Origin: Oscillospiraceae bacterium
GTDB taxonomy: Bacteria; Bacillota; Clostridia; Oscillospirales; Oscillospiraceae
NCBI GenBank assembly: GCA_017508045.1
Contig: JAFVZT010000001.1
Location: 1 to 33,508 of the forward strand
Reading direction: 5' to 3'
DNA length: 33,508 nucleotides
The notes below the pieces were generated by a model. It was given only the letters and a program-made list of their open reading frames with translations, searched no databases and was not told the DNA's origin. Both the position numbers and the translations under genes were made by a program. Positions 5,946 to 13,564 of this stretch are shown piece after piece; the first letter of the stretch is position 1, and every line of letters begins with the position of its first letter.

Positions 5946-6929
5946 ATGAACTATATCGTATTGGATATGGAATGGAATCAGCCCTGGCCGGGGTCACCGT
6001 CGGCACGGAAGGTGCTTCCTGTGCAGATACGCGGCGAGATTATTCAAATTGGCGCGGTGCGTATTACCGAGACTCAGCAGGTGGCGGATGAATTTCAGGT
6101 TCTGATTAAACCCAAATATTATCGGCGCTTAAACCGCCGGGTCAGCAAGCTCACCGGAATTAAGGAAGCCCAGCTGCGGGAAGAGGGTGTTCCCATGACA
6201 GAGGCTATGGAGAAATTTCGCGCTTGGTGCGGTGAGGATATCACCTTTTTGACTTGGGGCTTTGATGACATTACCATTCTTCGGGAAAACCTCCGGCTGT
6301 ACGGTATGGATGAGGACTGGGTCAGCCGCTGGTATAATGCCCAGATGATTTTTAATGCCCAGACCGACGGCTCCAGTTCGCAGAAGGCACTGAAAACTGC
6401 TATGGAGCTATTCAATATTGAGGCTACAAGGCCTGCTCACGATGCCTTGGGAGACGCCTATCATACTGCACTGATTTGCGCGAGACTGGATTTAAAAAAG
6501 GGAACACAGGAATACGGCGAGGCGCTGAAAAGCCACGTTAACGGCTTCCACGGAGCAGAGCTTCCCGGCTGTATCAGCAGAAAGGTGTTTTACGATTATT
6601 CGGACAAGCACGCAGCCTTAGGCGCAATGACCGGCGAAGAAAACATTTGCCCCGTTTGTTCCCGGCAGATGCTGGGGTCTCGCTGGTTCGCCCAGCCGGG
6701 ACATCGGTATATGGATTTGGCAACCTGTCCGGAGCATGGAAAGTTTTTAATTCGTGTGCGCTTGTCCAACCAGCCGGACGGCAAGGTGCGAGTCAGCCGT
6801 TTAATTTATGAAGCAACCTCGGAAGCTGCAGCAGCCTATGCCCGTCGGGTAGAGAAGGCGGACCCGCAGGAGCAAAGACCGCTTCAGCACCGCAGACGCC
6901 GCAGCCGGCTTCCGGAGAAAAAAGACTGA
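5946..6929 (+). CDS. DEDDh 3'-5' exonuclease family protein with C-terminal zinc site
   Basis: The 327-aa protein has an N-terminal RNase H-fold exonuclease domain of the DEDDh class, similar to KapD/ERI-1-type enzymes. Exo I is LDMEWNQ (D7, E9), Exo II is GFDDITILREN (D107/D108) and Exo III is AHDALGDAYHTA (H165, D170). It should remove nucleotides from RNA or DNA 3' ends. After the domain comes a likely zinc site, CPVC (235-238) with CPEH (261-264), and an arginine-rich tail (about 311-325) that may bind nucleic acid. GAGGT lies 8 nt before the ATG. It has its own promoter and no clear partner gene. Confidence 0.85.
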   Translation: MNYIVLDMEWNQPWPGSPSARKVLPVQIRGEIIQIGAVRITETQQVADEFQVLIKPKYYRRLNRRVSKLTGIKEAQLREEGVPMTEAMEKFRAWCGEDITFLTWGFDDITILRENLRLYGMDEDWVSRWYNAQMIFNAQTDGSSSQKALKTAMELFNIEATRPAHDALGDAYHTALICARLDLKKGTQEYGEALKSHVNGFHGAELPGCISRKVFYDYSDKHAALGAMTGEENICPVCSRQMLGSRWFAQPGHRYMDLATCPEHGKFLIRVRLSNQPDGKVRVSRLIYEATSEAAAAYARRVEKADPQEQRPLQHRRRRSRLPEKKD

Positions 6930-6978
6930 TATTGTCAAAAAGGGCTATAAGATTACTCGTATATGTATTCATAAGAAG

Positions 6979-7049
6979 CGGCGGGAGTAAACCCCCACCC
7001 TACAGTGTCTTAAATGAGATGTTCGTAGGGCGGGGGCTTGCTCTCGCCG
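6979..7049. repeat. REP-like inverted repeat
   Basis: Arms 6979-7003 and 7025-7049 pair over 25 positions. Twenty-one are Watson-Crick and the four differences are all compatible with G-U pairing, so the RNA would fold into a near-perfect hairpin with a 21-nt loop. The GC-rich arms, with GTAGGG(C/T)GGGGG at one end, stand out against AT-rich surroundings. It looks like one copy of a dispersed palindromic element between the exonuclease and oxidoreductase genes. Confidence 0.65.
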
Positions 7050-7103
7050 TAAGTGCTTATAGAATAAATATGCGTTTTTACAACCCCTTTTTCTTGCTGT
7101 GCA

Positions 7104-7132
7104 TTGTAATTGGCTTTAGTCTGTGGTATATT
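7104..7132 (+). promoter_or_regulatory. Promoter of the oxidoreductase gene
   Basis: TTGTAA (7104-7109), a 17-bp spacer and TATATT (7127-7132) preceded by TGTGG lie about 28 nt before the start codon. Confidence 0.7.
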
Positions 7133-7160
7133 TACAGTATACTTATTAAAGGAGCAGCCT

Positions 7161-8105
7161 ATGCAAACCTTACGCTACGGTATTTTAAGCACATCCTCCA
7201 TTGCACCCCGTTTTATTGCCGCGGTACGGGAAGCCGGGGCAGGGGAGATTGTGGCGCTGTCCTCCCGCACTTTGGAAAAGGCAAAGGAAAAAGCTGCGCT
7301 TTGGGAAATTCCCAAGGCCTACGGCAGCCATGATGCGCTGCTGCAGGATCAGGATGTAAACATTGTCTATATTTCCAACGTAAACACCCAGCACTATCCT
7401 TGGGCGAAGGCAGCCCTTTTGCAGGGCAAGCACGTTGTCTGCGAAAAGCCTTGTACCACAACTGTCCAACAAACGCGGGAGCTGTATGCTTTTGCCAGAG
7501 AAAAGGGACTGTTTTTTATGGAGGCGGAAAAAATGCTGTTTCTGCCTGCAATATTGGAAGTGCAAAAACGGATTGCTGAGGGACAGTTGGGACAAATCCA
7601 TATGGCGGAGCTGAGTCACAGCTTTCCCGGAACCTATAACAGCTGGATGTATGACCCCACCTTGGGCGGTGGTCCACTGCTGTCCAGCGGTATTTACGCG
7701 GTACATTTACTTAGCTGGTTATTTGGAACAATTACTCACATTCGAGGTATTTTTGACAGGCTGCCCAACGGGGTTGAGTGGCAGTATATTCTGTCGGGAA
7801 CAACGCAGGAAGGTGTTCTTTTCAGCATTAAAAACAGCACGCGGGCGGTTTTGGACAATACGGCAAGGCTCTGCGGTACAAAAGGATGGGTGGAAATTCC
7901 GGAGTACTGGAAGGCCAGAAAGGTAATTTTTCATATTGTCGGAAAAGCATCGGAGCCTGTGGAATTTCCCTGCGAGAATGAGCTGATTTACGAAGCAAAG
8001 CACATTCAAGCGTGTATTGCTTCCGGTTGCCTTACAAGTCCTGTCATTACCGAGGCTCTGTCAATAGCGGGAATAGCGGCACTGGAGCAGGTAAAAATGA
8101 AGTAA
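7161..8105 (+). CDS. Gfo/Idh/MocA family NAD(P)-dependent oxidoreductase
   Basis: The 314-aa cytoplasmic protein has an N-terminal Rossmann domain and a C-terminal alpha/beta substrate domain, as in sugar and inositol dehydrogenases. Visible signatures are LRYGILSTSSIAPRF (4-18), a glycine-poor variant of the dinucleotide loop, and VVCEKPCTTT, the family's EKP motif. The GGGPLLSSGIYAVHL stretch corresponds to the family's G(G)(G)xxxDxGxYxxH motif, but the usual aspartate is serine here (LLSSG), a possible functional change. The start ATG 7161 has AAAGGAG 7 nt upstream. An upstream extension to 7110 overlaps the promoter and is rejected. The substrate is unknown. Confidence 0.88.
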   Translation: MQTLRYGILSTSSIAPRFIAAVREAGAGEIVALSSRTLEKAKEKAALWEIPKAYGSHDALLQDQDVNIVYISNVNTQHYPWAKAALLQGKHVVCEKPCTTTVQQTRELYAFAREKGLFFMEAEKMLFLPAILEVQKRIAEGQLGQIHMAELSHSFPGTYNSWMYDPTLGGGPLLSSGIYAVHLLSWLFGTITHIRGIFDRLPNGVEWQYILSGTTQEGVLFSIKNSTRAVLDNTARLCGTKGWVEIPEYWKARKVIFHIVGKASEPVEFPCENELIYEAKHIQACIASGCLTSPVITEALSIAGIAALEQVKMK

Positions 8106-8192
8106 ACAGGAAAATCTTGTTGCTTTCTGTGGATTTTTATGGTAAGCTTACAGTGTTTGTGAATGTCAGCAAAATAATTATGGAGGAGAAAT

Positions 8193-9245
8193 ATGGACCT
8201 GTCACTTTCCTATTTCTGGAGTCAGATGGTTGAAAATCCGCTGATGATGATTGCGGTGTTCTTGACAATGGGTGTTATTCTGGTCAACGGCTGGACGGAC
8301 GCACCCAATGCCATTGCGACCTGTGTCGTCACGCGTTGTATGTCGGCAAGGGCAGCGATTTTGATGGCTGCAGTTTTCAATTTTCTTGGCGTCTACGTTA
8401 TGACAATGATTAATGCTACGGTTGCTGAAACCATTACAAAAATGGTGGATTTCGGCACAGACCCCAAGGAGGCAATTGTTGCGTTGAGCGCGGCAATGTT
8501 CGCCATTGTAACTTGGGCAACGGTAGCCTTTTTCTTTGGAATACCCACCAGTGAAAGCCACGCTTTGATTGCCGGTCTCTCCGGCTCTGCCATCGCTTTG
8601 CACGGCAGCTTTGCCGGTGTGAATCCTGCTGAATGGGTGAAGGTTCTTTACGGTATTGTGATTTCCGTTACCTTAGGCTTTGGCTTGGGCTGGCTGGTAT
8701 GCAAGCTGGTGACCAAGGCGTTTTACAAGGTTGAGCGCCGGAAAACTGAGCCGGTTTTCAAATATGCCCAGATCGCCGGTGCTGCCTATTCTGCCTTTAT
8801 GCACGGCGCCCAAGACGGTCAGAAATTTATGGGTATTATCATTTTATGCCTGTTTATGTCCCAGGGTCAGCCAATTCCCCAGGGTATGGAGCCTGCTCCC
8901 TGGATTATGATTTTATGCGCAGTGATTATGGCTGTAGGTACTGCCATCGGCGGCAAAAAAATTATCAAGTCTGTAGGTATGGATATGGTGAAGCTGGAAA
9001 AATATCAGGGCTTCTCCGCTGACCTGGCAGCCTCCTCCTCTTTGCTGCTTTGTTCCTTACTTAGTCTTCCGGTATCTACCACTCACGCAAAAACCACTGC
9101 GATTATGGGTGTTGGCGCGGTTAAGAGCATTAAAGCAATCAATCTGAGCGTTGTTAAGGAAATGTGCCTGACCTGGGTACTGACCTTTCCCGGCTGTGGC
9201 TTAATCGGTTTTCTTATGACAAAACTGTTTATGTGGATTTTCTAA
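8193..9245 (+). CDS. pit: PiT family inorganic phosphate transporter
   Basis: The 350-aa membrane protein imports phosphate as a metal-phosphate or cation symporter. The two PiT signatures are present: GWTDAPNAIATCV (33-45), a variant of the family's GxNDxxNA, and AFMHGAQDGQKFMGI in the second half. About ten membrane segments can be seen. GGAGGA lies a few bases before the ATG. The next gene, 19 nt downstream, is a DUF47/PhoU-like protein, the usual partner of PiT transporters, so the pair forms an operon ended by a terminator at 9889. I see no PHO box upstream. Confidence 0.92.
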   Translation: MDLSLSYFWSQMVENPLMMIAVFLTMGVILVNGWTDAPNAIATCVVTRCMSARAAILMAAVFNFLGVYVMTMINATVAETITKMVDFGTDPKEAIVALSAAMFAIVTWATVAFFFGIPTSESHALIAGLSGSAIALHGSFAGVNPAEWVKVLYGIVISVTLGFGLGWLVCKLVTKAFYKVERRKTEPVFKYAQIAGAAYSAFMHGAQDGQKFMGIIILCLFMSQGQPIPQGMEPAPWIMILCAVIMAVGTAIGGKKIIKSVGMDMVKLEKYQGFSADLAASSSLLLCSLLSLPVSTTHAKTTAIMGVGAVKSIKAINLSVVKEMCLTWVLTFPGCGLIGFLMTKLFMWIF

Positions 9246-9264
9246 TCAGAAAGGAATTGAAATT

Positions 9265-9885
9265 ATGGCAAAGCAAGACCGTTACTATTACGACAATTTT
9301 GTGGCTGCAGCGGGTTGCTGCTGCGACTCTGCAAAGTATCTTCAGGAGTGTCTGACCAATTACGATTACAGCAACATTACCGATATGCTGATCAAAATGC
9401 ACGCTTACGAGCATGCGGCTGACGAGAAGAAGCATGAAATGTCCGCCGCTTTGGCAAAAGCGTTTGTTACGCCTATGGATCGTGAAGATATGGCATTTAT
9501 CAGCCAGAATATTGACGAGGTGGCAGATTGCATCGAGGAGGTTCTGCAGCGGCTGTATGTGGACAAAATCCAAACCATTATGCCCGAGGCTGTTGAGTTT
9601 GCCGGTTTGATTGTCTCCTGCTGTGAGCTGATGAAGGATATGCTGGCAGAGCTTGTGAATTTCAAGAAACCCAAGAAGCTTCATGAAATGATTATTGAGC
9701 TGAGCCACCGGGAGGAAGTTTGTGACGAGCTGTATCTGAAGGCTTCTTTAGCAGCCATGGAGCAAAATACCGATGTGCTGAGTGTTTTGTTCTGGAGAGA
9801 GATTTTTGACCATCTGGAAAAGTGCGCTGATGCTTGTGAGCATGTGGGCGACTGTGTCGAAACCGTGGTTATGAAAAATACCTAA
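9265..9885 (+). CDS. DUF47 (PhoU-like) protein, probable PiT partner
   Basis: The 206-aa all-helical protein belongs to the DUF47/PhoU-like family, which is repeatedly encoded beside PiT transporters and thought to control them. Helical PhoU-type motifs include MHAYEHAADEKKHEM (50-64), AFVTPMDREDMAFISQ and the C-terminal FDHLEKCADACEHVGD, which match the acidic, metal-binding EHxAD and D-x-x-E-x-x-AD elements of the family. AGAAAGGAATTG precedes the start. An odd CCC run near residues 18-20 is noted. It is cytoplasmic. Confidence 0.88.
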   Translation: MAKQDRYYYDNFVAAAGCCCDSAKYLQECLTNYDYSNITDMLIKMHAYEHAADEKKHEMSAALAKAFVTPMDREDMAFISQNIDEVADCIEEVLQRLYVDKIQTIMPEAVEFAGLIVSCCELMKDMLAELVNFKKPKKLHEMIIELSHREEVCDELYLKASLAAMEQNTDVLSVLFWREIFDHLEKCADACEHVGDCVETVVMKNT

Positions 9886-9888
9886 TAG

Positions 9889-9925
9889 AAATCTGCCGAC
9901 TGATCACAGCCGGCAGATTTTTTTG
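9889..9925 (+). terminator. Terminator of the phosphate operon
   Basis: AAATCTGCCG pairs with CGGCAGATTT, followed by TTTTTG, directly after the DUF47 stop codon. Confidence 0.85.
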
Positions 9926-9948
9926 TGCAAACATTCAAATTAAATGAC

Positions 9949-9978
9949 AAAACCGCCCATCTTAAGATAGGCGGTTTT
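9949..9978 (-). terminator. Terminator of the cysteine-run small protein gene
   Basis: AAAACCGCC pairs with GGCGGTTTT, with an inner ATCTT/AAGAT pairing. It lies a few bases beyond the stop codon on the minus strand. Confidence 0.75.
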
Positions 9979-9983
9979 AAAAA

Positions 9984-10214
9984 TTAGCCTTCAAAATCCT
10001 GTACAGTGACATCGTCCTCAGAAGCTTCCTCGGGGATAGCTTCTTCAGCTGCGGCTTCCTCAGATTCGTCACAGCAGCAACAGCAGCCGTACTTGCCCAG
10101 CATTTTCTTTGCCCAAGCGACAATCTTATCGCCGTAGGTTGCTACGAGGTAAACAATGCCTGCAATTGCGGCCAGAGCAGCCAGAATCTTTAAAACGGTT
10201 GTAAATACTTTCAT
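9984..10214 (-). CDS. Small membrane-anchored protein with five consecutive cysteines
   Basis: I do not recognise a family. The 76-aa product has one N-terminal membrane segment (about residues 3-26), an amphipathic basic stretch (DKIVAWAKKMLGKYG), then CCCCC (about 44-48) and a very acidic tail. The cysteines could bind metal or be lipidated on the cytoplasmic face. The start ATG 10214 follows GGAGGA by 7 nt; an earlier in-frame TTG overlaps that ribosome site. It has its own consensus-like promoter and its own terminator, so it is probably a genuine, well expressed monocistronic gene. Confidence 0.72.
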   Translation of the reverse strand: MKVFTTVLKILAALAAIAGIVYLVATYGDKIVAWAKKMLGKYGCCCCCDESEEAAAEEAIPEEASEDDVTVQDFEG

Positions 10215-10248
10215 AGTGTAGTCCTCCAATCAATAGATTTCTACTTTC

Positions 10249-10277
10249 AGTATAACCAAAGAATATAAAAAATGCAA
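10249..10277 (-). promoter_or_regulatory. Promoter of the cysteine-run protein gene
   Basis: On the minus strand, TTGCAT (10277-10272), a 17-bp spacer and TATACT (10254-10249) lie about 35 nt before the start. Confidence 0.75.
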
Positions 10278-10300
10278 TAGAAAATTTTGAATTGTGCAGG

Positions 10301-11095
10301 CTAAACGTAGCTGTACATACCCCTTACACTGACCTCTCCGGAATGAACGGTTTCCTCTGTGCCGTCCGGATATCGAACAATCAAGCCGCCGTCCCTATCG
10401 ATATCCAGTGCGGTGGCAAATTGCTTGTTTTCACCTTGTAAAATCACAATGGATTTATTTAAGGTAACGCAATTTTGCCGATAACTACTTAAAAAGCTAC
10501 GGCTGAGGAGGTCTTTGTCCATATTCCACAGGTGTTGTATCATAGAGGCGATCAAAAGCTCTTTTTTAGGAGCGCACCCTGTAACGGACTGTAAAGAAAT
10601 TGCTACATCCCGAATTTCCGGGGGGAAATCCCGGGAGGCTTGGTCGCAGTTTATCCCAATTCCTACAACAGCGTATTCTACCAGACCGCTTCGGGCGGAA
10701 ACAGAAAGCTCAGTTAAAATACCGCCCAGCTTTTTGCTGTCTGCAACCAGGTCGTTAATCCATTTAATACCCGGGCGAAAATGGCACACAGCCTCTACAG
10801 CATCGCTTACGCAGACGGCTGTGGCACAGGTTATGTGCATCAGCTGCTGTGCCGGACAGTTCGGGCGCAATATAACAGACACATAAATCCCCATACCCTT
10901 GGGGGAGGAGAAGCTGCGTCCCATTCGACCTCTGCCGCCGGTTTGCTGGTCAGCAATCAAAACCGTACCATGGGGTGCGCCGGATTGCGCCATTTTTTTG
11001 GCCTGGTCATTGGTAGAGGTTATGGTGTCAAACCAATACAGAGTGTCCCTCCAGGGACACTCTGCTGGTAACAAGGCTTTGATTTTTTCTTTCAT
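10301..11095 (-). CDS. birA: Biotin--[acetyl-CoA-carboxylase] ligase, class I
   Basis: The 264-aa enzyme activates biotin with ATP and attaches it to the lysine of biotin carboxyl carrier domains. The catalytic GGRGRMGRSF (residues 53-62) and KWINDL (111-116) motifs are intact, and the small C-terminal SH3-like domain is present. There is no N-terminal helix-turn-helix, so it cannot repress biotin genes as BirA of E. coli does. Its ATG lies 3 nt after the stop of the upstream gene (ATCGATTGATTTATG), so it is translationally coupled to the membrane CAT/E2-like protein. No biotin synthesis gene is nearby. Confidence 0.92.
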   Translation of the reverse strand: MKEKIKALLPAECPWRDTLYWFDTITSTNDQAKKMAQSGAPHGTVLIADQQTGGRGRMGRSFSSPKGMGIYVSVILRPNCPAQQLMHITCATAVCVSDAVEAVCHFRPGIKWINDLVADSKKLGGILTELSVSARSGLVEYAVVGIGINCDQASRDFPPEIRDVAISLQSVTGCAPKKELLIASMIQHLWNMDKDLLSRSFLSSYRQNCVTLNKSIVILQGENKQFATALDIDRDGGLIVRYPDGTEETVHSGEVSVRGMYSYV

Positions 11096-11098
11096 AAA

Positions 11099-12517
11099 TC
11101 AATCGATATCAGGCAGGATTTCCTCGGGAGGAAGATCCAAAATTTCCGGATGCCGCAAAATGGAACGGTAGTGTTTAAAGAATGCGGCATAGTAATAGCC
11201 GTCAACAATGCGCTCATCCAAAACAAATTTCACGTCAATGTACTTTTTCTGCACCACGCTGCCGTCTTCCTGAAGCTCCAAAGCGCGACGCTTGCAGCCA
11301 AAAGCACCGAATACCGGCAGATTGCCGAAATCATACAGATGGTGGTAAATGGGGCGAATACCCAAAGAGCCCATGGAGGTGAAGAACAGGCTGCCGTGGA
11401 AGGGACTTAGCTCTGTTAAGAATTTGGGGAGCAGACCAAAGTAGTCCAAAAGCTTTAAAAGCCACACCACAAATTTCAGCACCACGCCAGGGATAAGATT
11501 AAAGTAGGAGATCAGATTATCAATACCGCTATCCAGCTCTTGGGTTTTCTTTACATCCTCTATGGCGGCATTGAGCTTTTCGTAGACATCCGTAGCGGTA
11601 TCCTTGCGGGTTAAATGTACCTTGATAGAGGTATCGGGGGAGTCGATGGTCATTTCCTTTTTGACTACCATGCAGTACTGAATATCCTCACCCCGGGAAT
11701 AAACCTTCTGACCGGAGATAAAGCGGTTCAGCTGGGGATACTTACAAAGACCCCGGACATAGGCAGCAAGCAGCACATGGGTCAAACCGAAGTCCGTCAA
11801 GCCCTCTCTGCGCTTTTGGCGGATATACCGCTCCACATGGGAGATCTCAAAGGATTCCTCAAACAAATTGGAACAGGTGTTTCGTTCTACCTGGAAAAAG
11901 GCGGTAATTTGCGCCATGGGTGCCAGCGTGCGGATTTTTCTTCCGTCAGGGCGGTCGCCCCAAGTGGGGTGATATTCCCCTGCAGGATGCACCCGTATGG
12001 CAAAAACAGTAAGTAAGCAGCCGGCAACCATCAAAATATCCGGCAGCAGGGAGGTATAATCCCAGCTGAGCAAAATGGTACGCTCCAGATACAGCTGAGC
12101 CACCAGGGGGAAGCCCAACAGTGGCAGCAAAAACCAAAAATGCCGCACCTTACCGCAGGTGATCTGGGTATACAGCACACCGATAAACAGCAGTGCAATG
12201 GCGTAAAGTGCGATAATCATGGTATGAAAGCGACCGAAGTTAAAGCTGTCAAACACAAAATAATAGTAAATGCAGATCATCCAAACAGGGATCGCAGTTT
12301 TGTAGAACTGCTCCTTACCGGACAACATTACGATGAGCGCAAAGTACAAGGCCGCCACAACCGGCAGAACGATTTGACTCCACATCTGAGGTGTACTGTC
12401 GGTCCCTTTCACACCGACAAATACAATGCGGGCCACTACCGAGCAGACCATGCACAGCGTCATCAGCCAGGTCAGCGCATTTTTGCGGCTGACAAAGAAA
12501 TTTACTCTGTTTTTCAT
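11099..12517 (-). CDS. Membrane protein with 2-oxoacid dehydrogenase E2/CAT-like domain
   Basis: The 472-aa protein has six or so membrane segments (about residues 14-175) followed by a cytoplasmic domain of the chloramphenicol acetyltransferase/E2 acyltransferase fold (about 190-455). Fold markers are SLFFTSMGSLGI (376-387) and FVLDERIVDGYYYA (431-444). In active members the last motif reads DHRxxDG; here the catalytic His position holds E435, so classical acyl transfer is unlikely. No lipoyl or biotinyl domain is present. It is the first gene of an operon with birA. The start ATG has a weak ribosome site (leader only about 15 nt from the -10 box). Function unknown; related lipoyl-less proteins are usually annotated only as E2-like. 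Confidence 0.75.
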   Translation of the reverse strand: MKNRVNFFVSRKNALTWLMTLCMVCSVVARIVFVGVKGTDSTPQMWSQIVLPVVAALYFALIVMLSGKEQFYKTAIPVWMICIYYYFVFDSFNFGRFHTMIIALYAIALLFIGVLYTQITCGKVRHFWFLLPLLGFPLVAQLYLERTILLSWDYTSLLPDILMVAGCLLTVFAIRVHPAGEYHPTWGDRPDGRKIRTLAPMAQITAFFQVERNTCSNLFEESFEISHVERYIRQKRREGLTDFGLTHVLLAAYVRGLCKYPQLNRFISGQKVYSRGEDIQYCMVVKKEMTIDSPDTSIKVHLTRKDTATDVYEKLNAAIEDVKKTQELDSGIDNLISYFNLIPGVVLKFVVWLLKLLDYFGLLPKFLTELSPFHGSLFFTSMGSLGIRPIYHHLYDFGNLPVFGAFGCKRRALELQEDGSVVQKKYIDVKFVLDERIVDGYYYAAFFKHYRSILRHPEILDLPPEEILPDID

Positions 12518-12526
12518 AACGTTTTT

Positions 12527-12555
12527 ATTATAACAGACATTTTTCGGTTTGACAA
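12527..12555 (-). promoter_or_regulatory. Promoter of the E2-like/birA operon
   Basis: On the minus strand, TTGTCA (12555-12550), a 17-bp spacer and TATAAT (12532-12527). Transcription would start only a few bases before the ATG, implying a nearly leaderless mRNA. Confidence 0.8.
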
Positions 12556-12581
12556 TACAAAAGTGAACAAAATGTAAAGTG

Positions 12582-13457
12582 TTATACGCCTAGCTGTTGC
12601 TTTACGGCGGTGATATGTTCAGGCGTTGTGCCGCAGCAGCCGCCCAGCAGCGCTGCTCCCATAGCCTTACATTCTGCTATGATACCGGCAAATTCCCGGG
12701 CGGACATAGGGTATTGGGGGATACCGTCTTGCCCAATCACCGGAGTTCCGGCGTTTGGTTTGCAAATTAAAGGACCCTTTATGCTTCTGCGAAGCTTTGC
12801 TACCAAGTAAGGTGTCATCATATCTGCGGCAACGCAGTTAAAGCCCACGGCTGCCGCGCCGGTTTCCTCCAGCTCCTTCAGAACATTTCCGGCATCCATT
12901 CCGGAAAACAAAGAGCCGTCGGACTGCATGGTAAAGCTGTACATCACCGCGCCGGCACCTTCTAATTCCGCTGCTGTAAAAATTGCTTCTGCCTCCAACG
13001 GATACATCAGGGTTTCCGCGGCCAAAATATCTGCACCGCCATCAATCAGTCCGCGGATTTGCCGGCGATAATTGGAAATCAGCAAATCCAGATTATCCTC
13101 ATCATAGCTTTGGGTAAAAGCAGCCAGGGTGGTCAGGTTGCCGGCAACCAGCGCATTGGGTGCGGCGCTTCTGGTTAAGGCAACCAGGTGCGCGTTAATT
13201 TCCTCAGTATGCTTATCCAGATGCACCCGTTGCAGTGCAATGGGCTGTGCCTGGAAGGTGGGGGCATACAAAATCTCACTGCCTGCAGCTACGTAAGCTC
13301 TTTGCAGAGAAACCAGCTTTTCCGGATTGGCTAAAATCCATTCCTCGGTACAGCAGCCGCGGGGCATACCCTGTTTTTGCAGATTGGAACCGGTAGCGCC
13401 GTCTAAAAGGCAAAGCCCCTGTTTCAGTTTTTTATGAAAATCTTCCCGTGTCAGCAT
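12582..13457 (-). CDS. Homocysteine S-methyltransferase family protein
   Basis: The 291-aa TIM-barrel enzyme uses zinc to activate homocysteine for methylation. The zinc cysteines are all present: GFNC (C208) and GGCC (C274, C275). LLDGATGSNL (18-27) is the N-terminal family signature. It matches the Hcy domain alone, so it is either a stand-alone S-methylmethionine-type enzyme or a subunit of a split methionine synthase; no cobalamin domain is adjacent. I start at ATG 13457 because GAGGTG is 6 nt upstream; ATG 13463 touches the ribosome site. No SAM riboswitch or T-box fits in the short leader. Confidence 0.88.
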   Translation of the reverse strand: MLTREDFHKKLKQGLCLLDGATGSNLQKQGMPRGCCTEEWILANPEKLVSLQRAYVAAGSEILYAPTFQAQPIALQRVHLDKHTEEINAHLVALTRSAAPNALVAGNLTTLAAFTQSYDEDNLDLLISNYRRQIRGLIDGGADILAAETLMYPLEAEAIFTAAELEGAGAVMYSFTMQSDGSLFSGMDAGNVLKELEETGAAAVGFNCVAADMMTPYLVAKLRRSIKGPLICKPNAGTPVIGQDGIPQYPMSAREFAGIIAECKAMGAALLGGCCGTTPEHITAVKQQLGV

Positions 13458-13479
13458 GAACATCACCTCTATGGTTGGT

Positions 13480-13508
13480 ATTATACACAATTATGCTTTT
13501 GATTTCAA
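13480..13508 (-). promoter_or_regulatory. Promoter of the homocysteine methyltransferase gene
   Basis: On the minus strand, TTGAAA (13508-13503), a 17-bp spacer and TATAAT (13485-13480). Its -35 box directly abuts the -35 box of the divergent aminopeptidase promoter. Confidence 0.8.
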
Positions 13509-13537
13509 TTGACGAAGGTAATTTACTCTGGTAAAAT
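13509..13537 (+). promoter_or_regulatory. Promoter of the M29 aminopeptidase gene
   Basis: TTGACG (13509-13514), a 17-bp spacer ending in TGG, and TAAAAT (13532-13537). It is back-to-back with the methyltransferase promoter. Confidence 0.75.
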
Positions 13538-13564
13538 AAGAAAAAACGGTAAGGAGCGAATATT

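Noticed and set aside
12533-12581. Terminator after the homocysteine methyltransferase gene
   Set aside because: No convincing hairpin; transcription may continue into the E2-like/birA operon.
13458-13480. SAM riboswitch or T-box before the homocysteine methyltransferase
   Set aside because: The leader is about 20 nt, too short for either.
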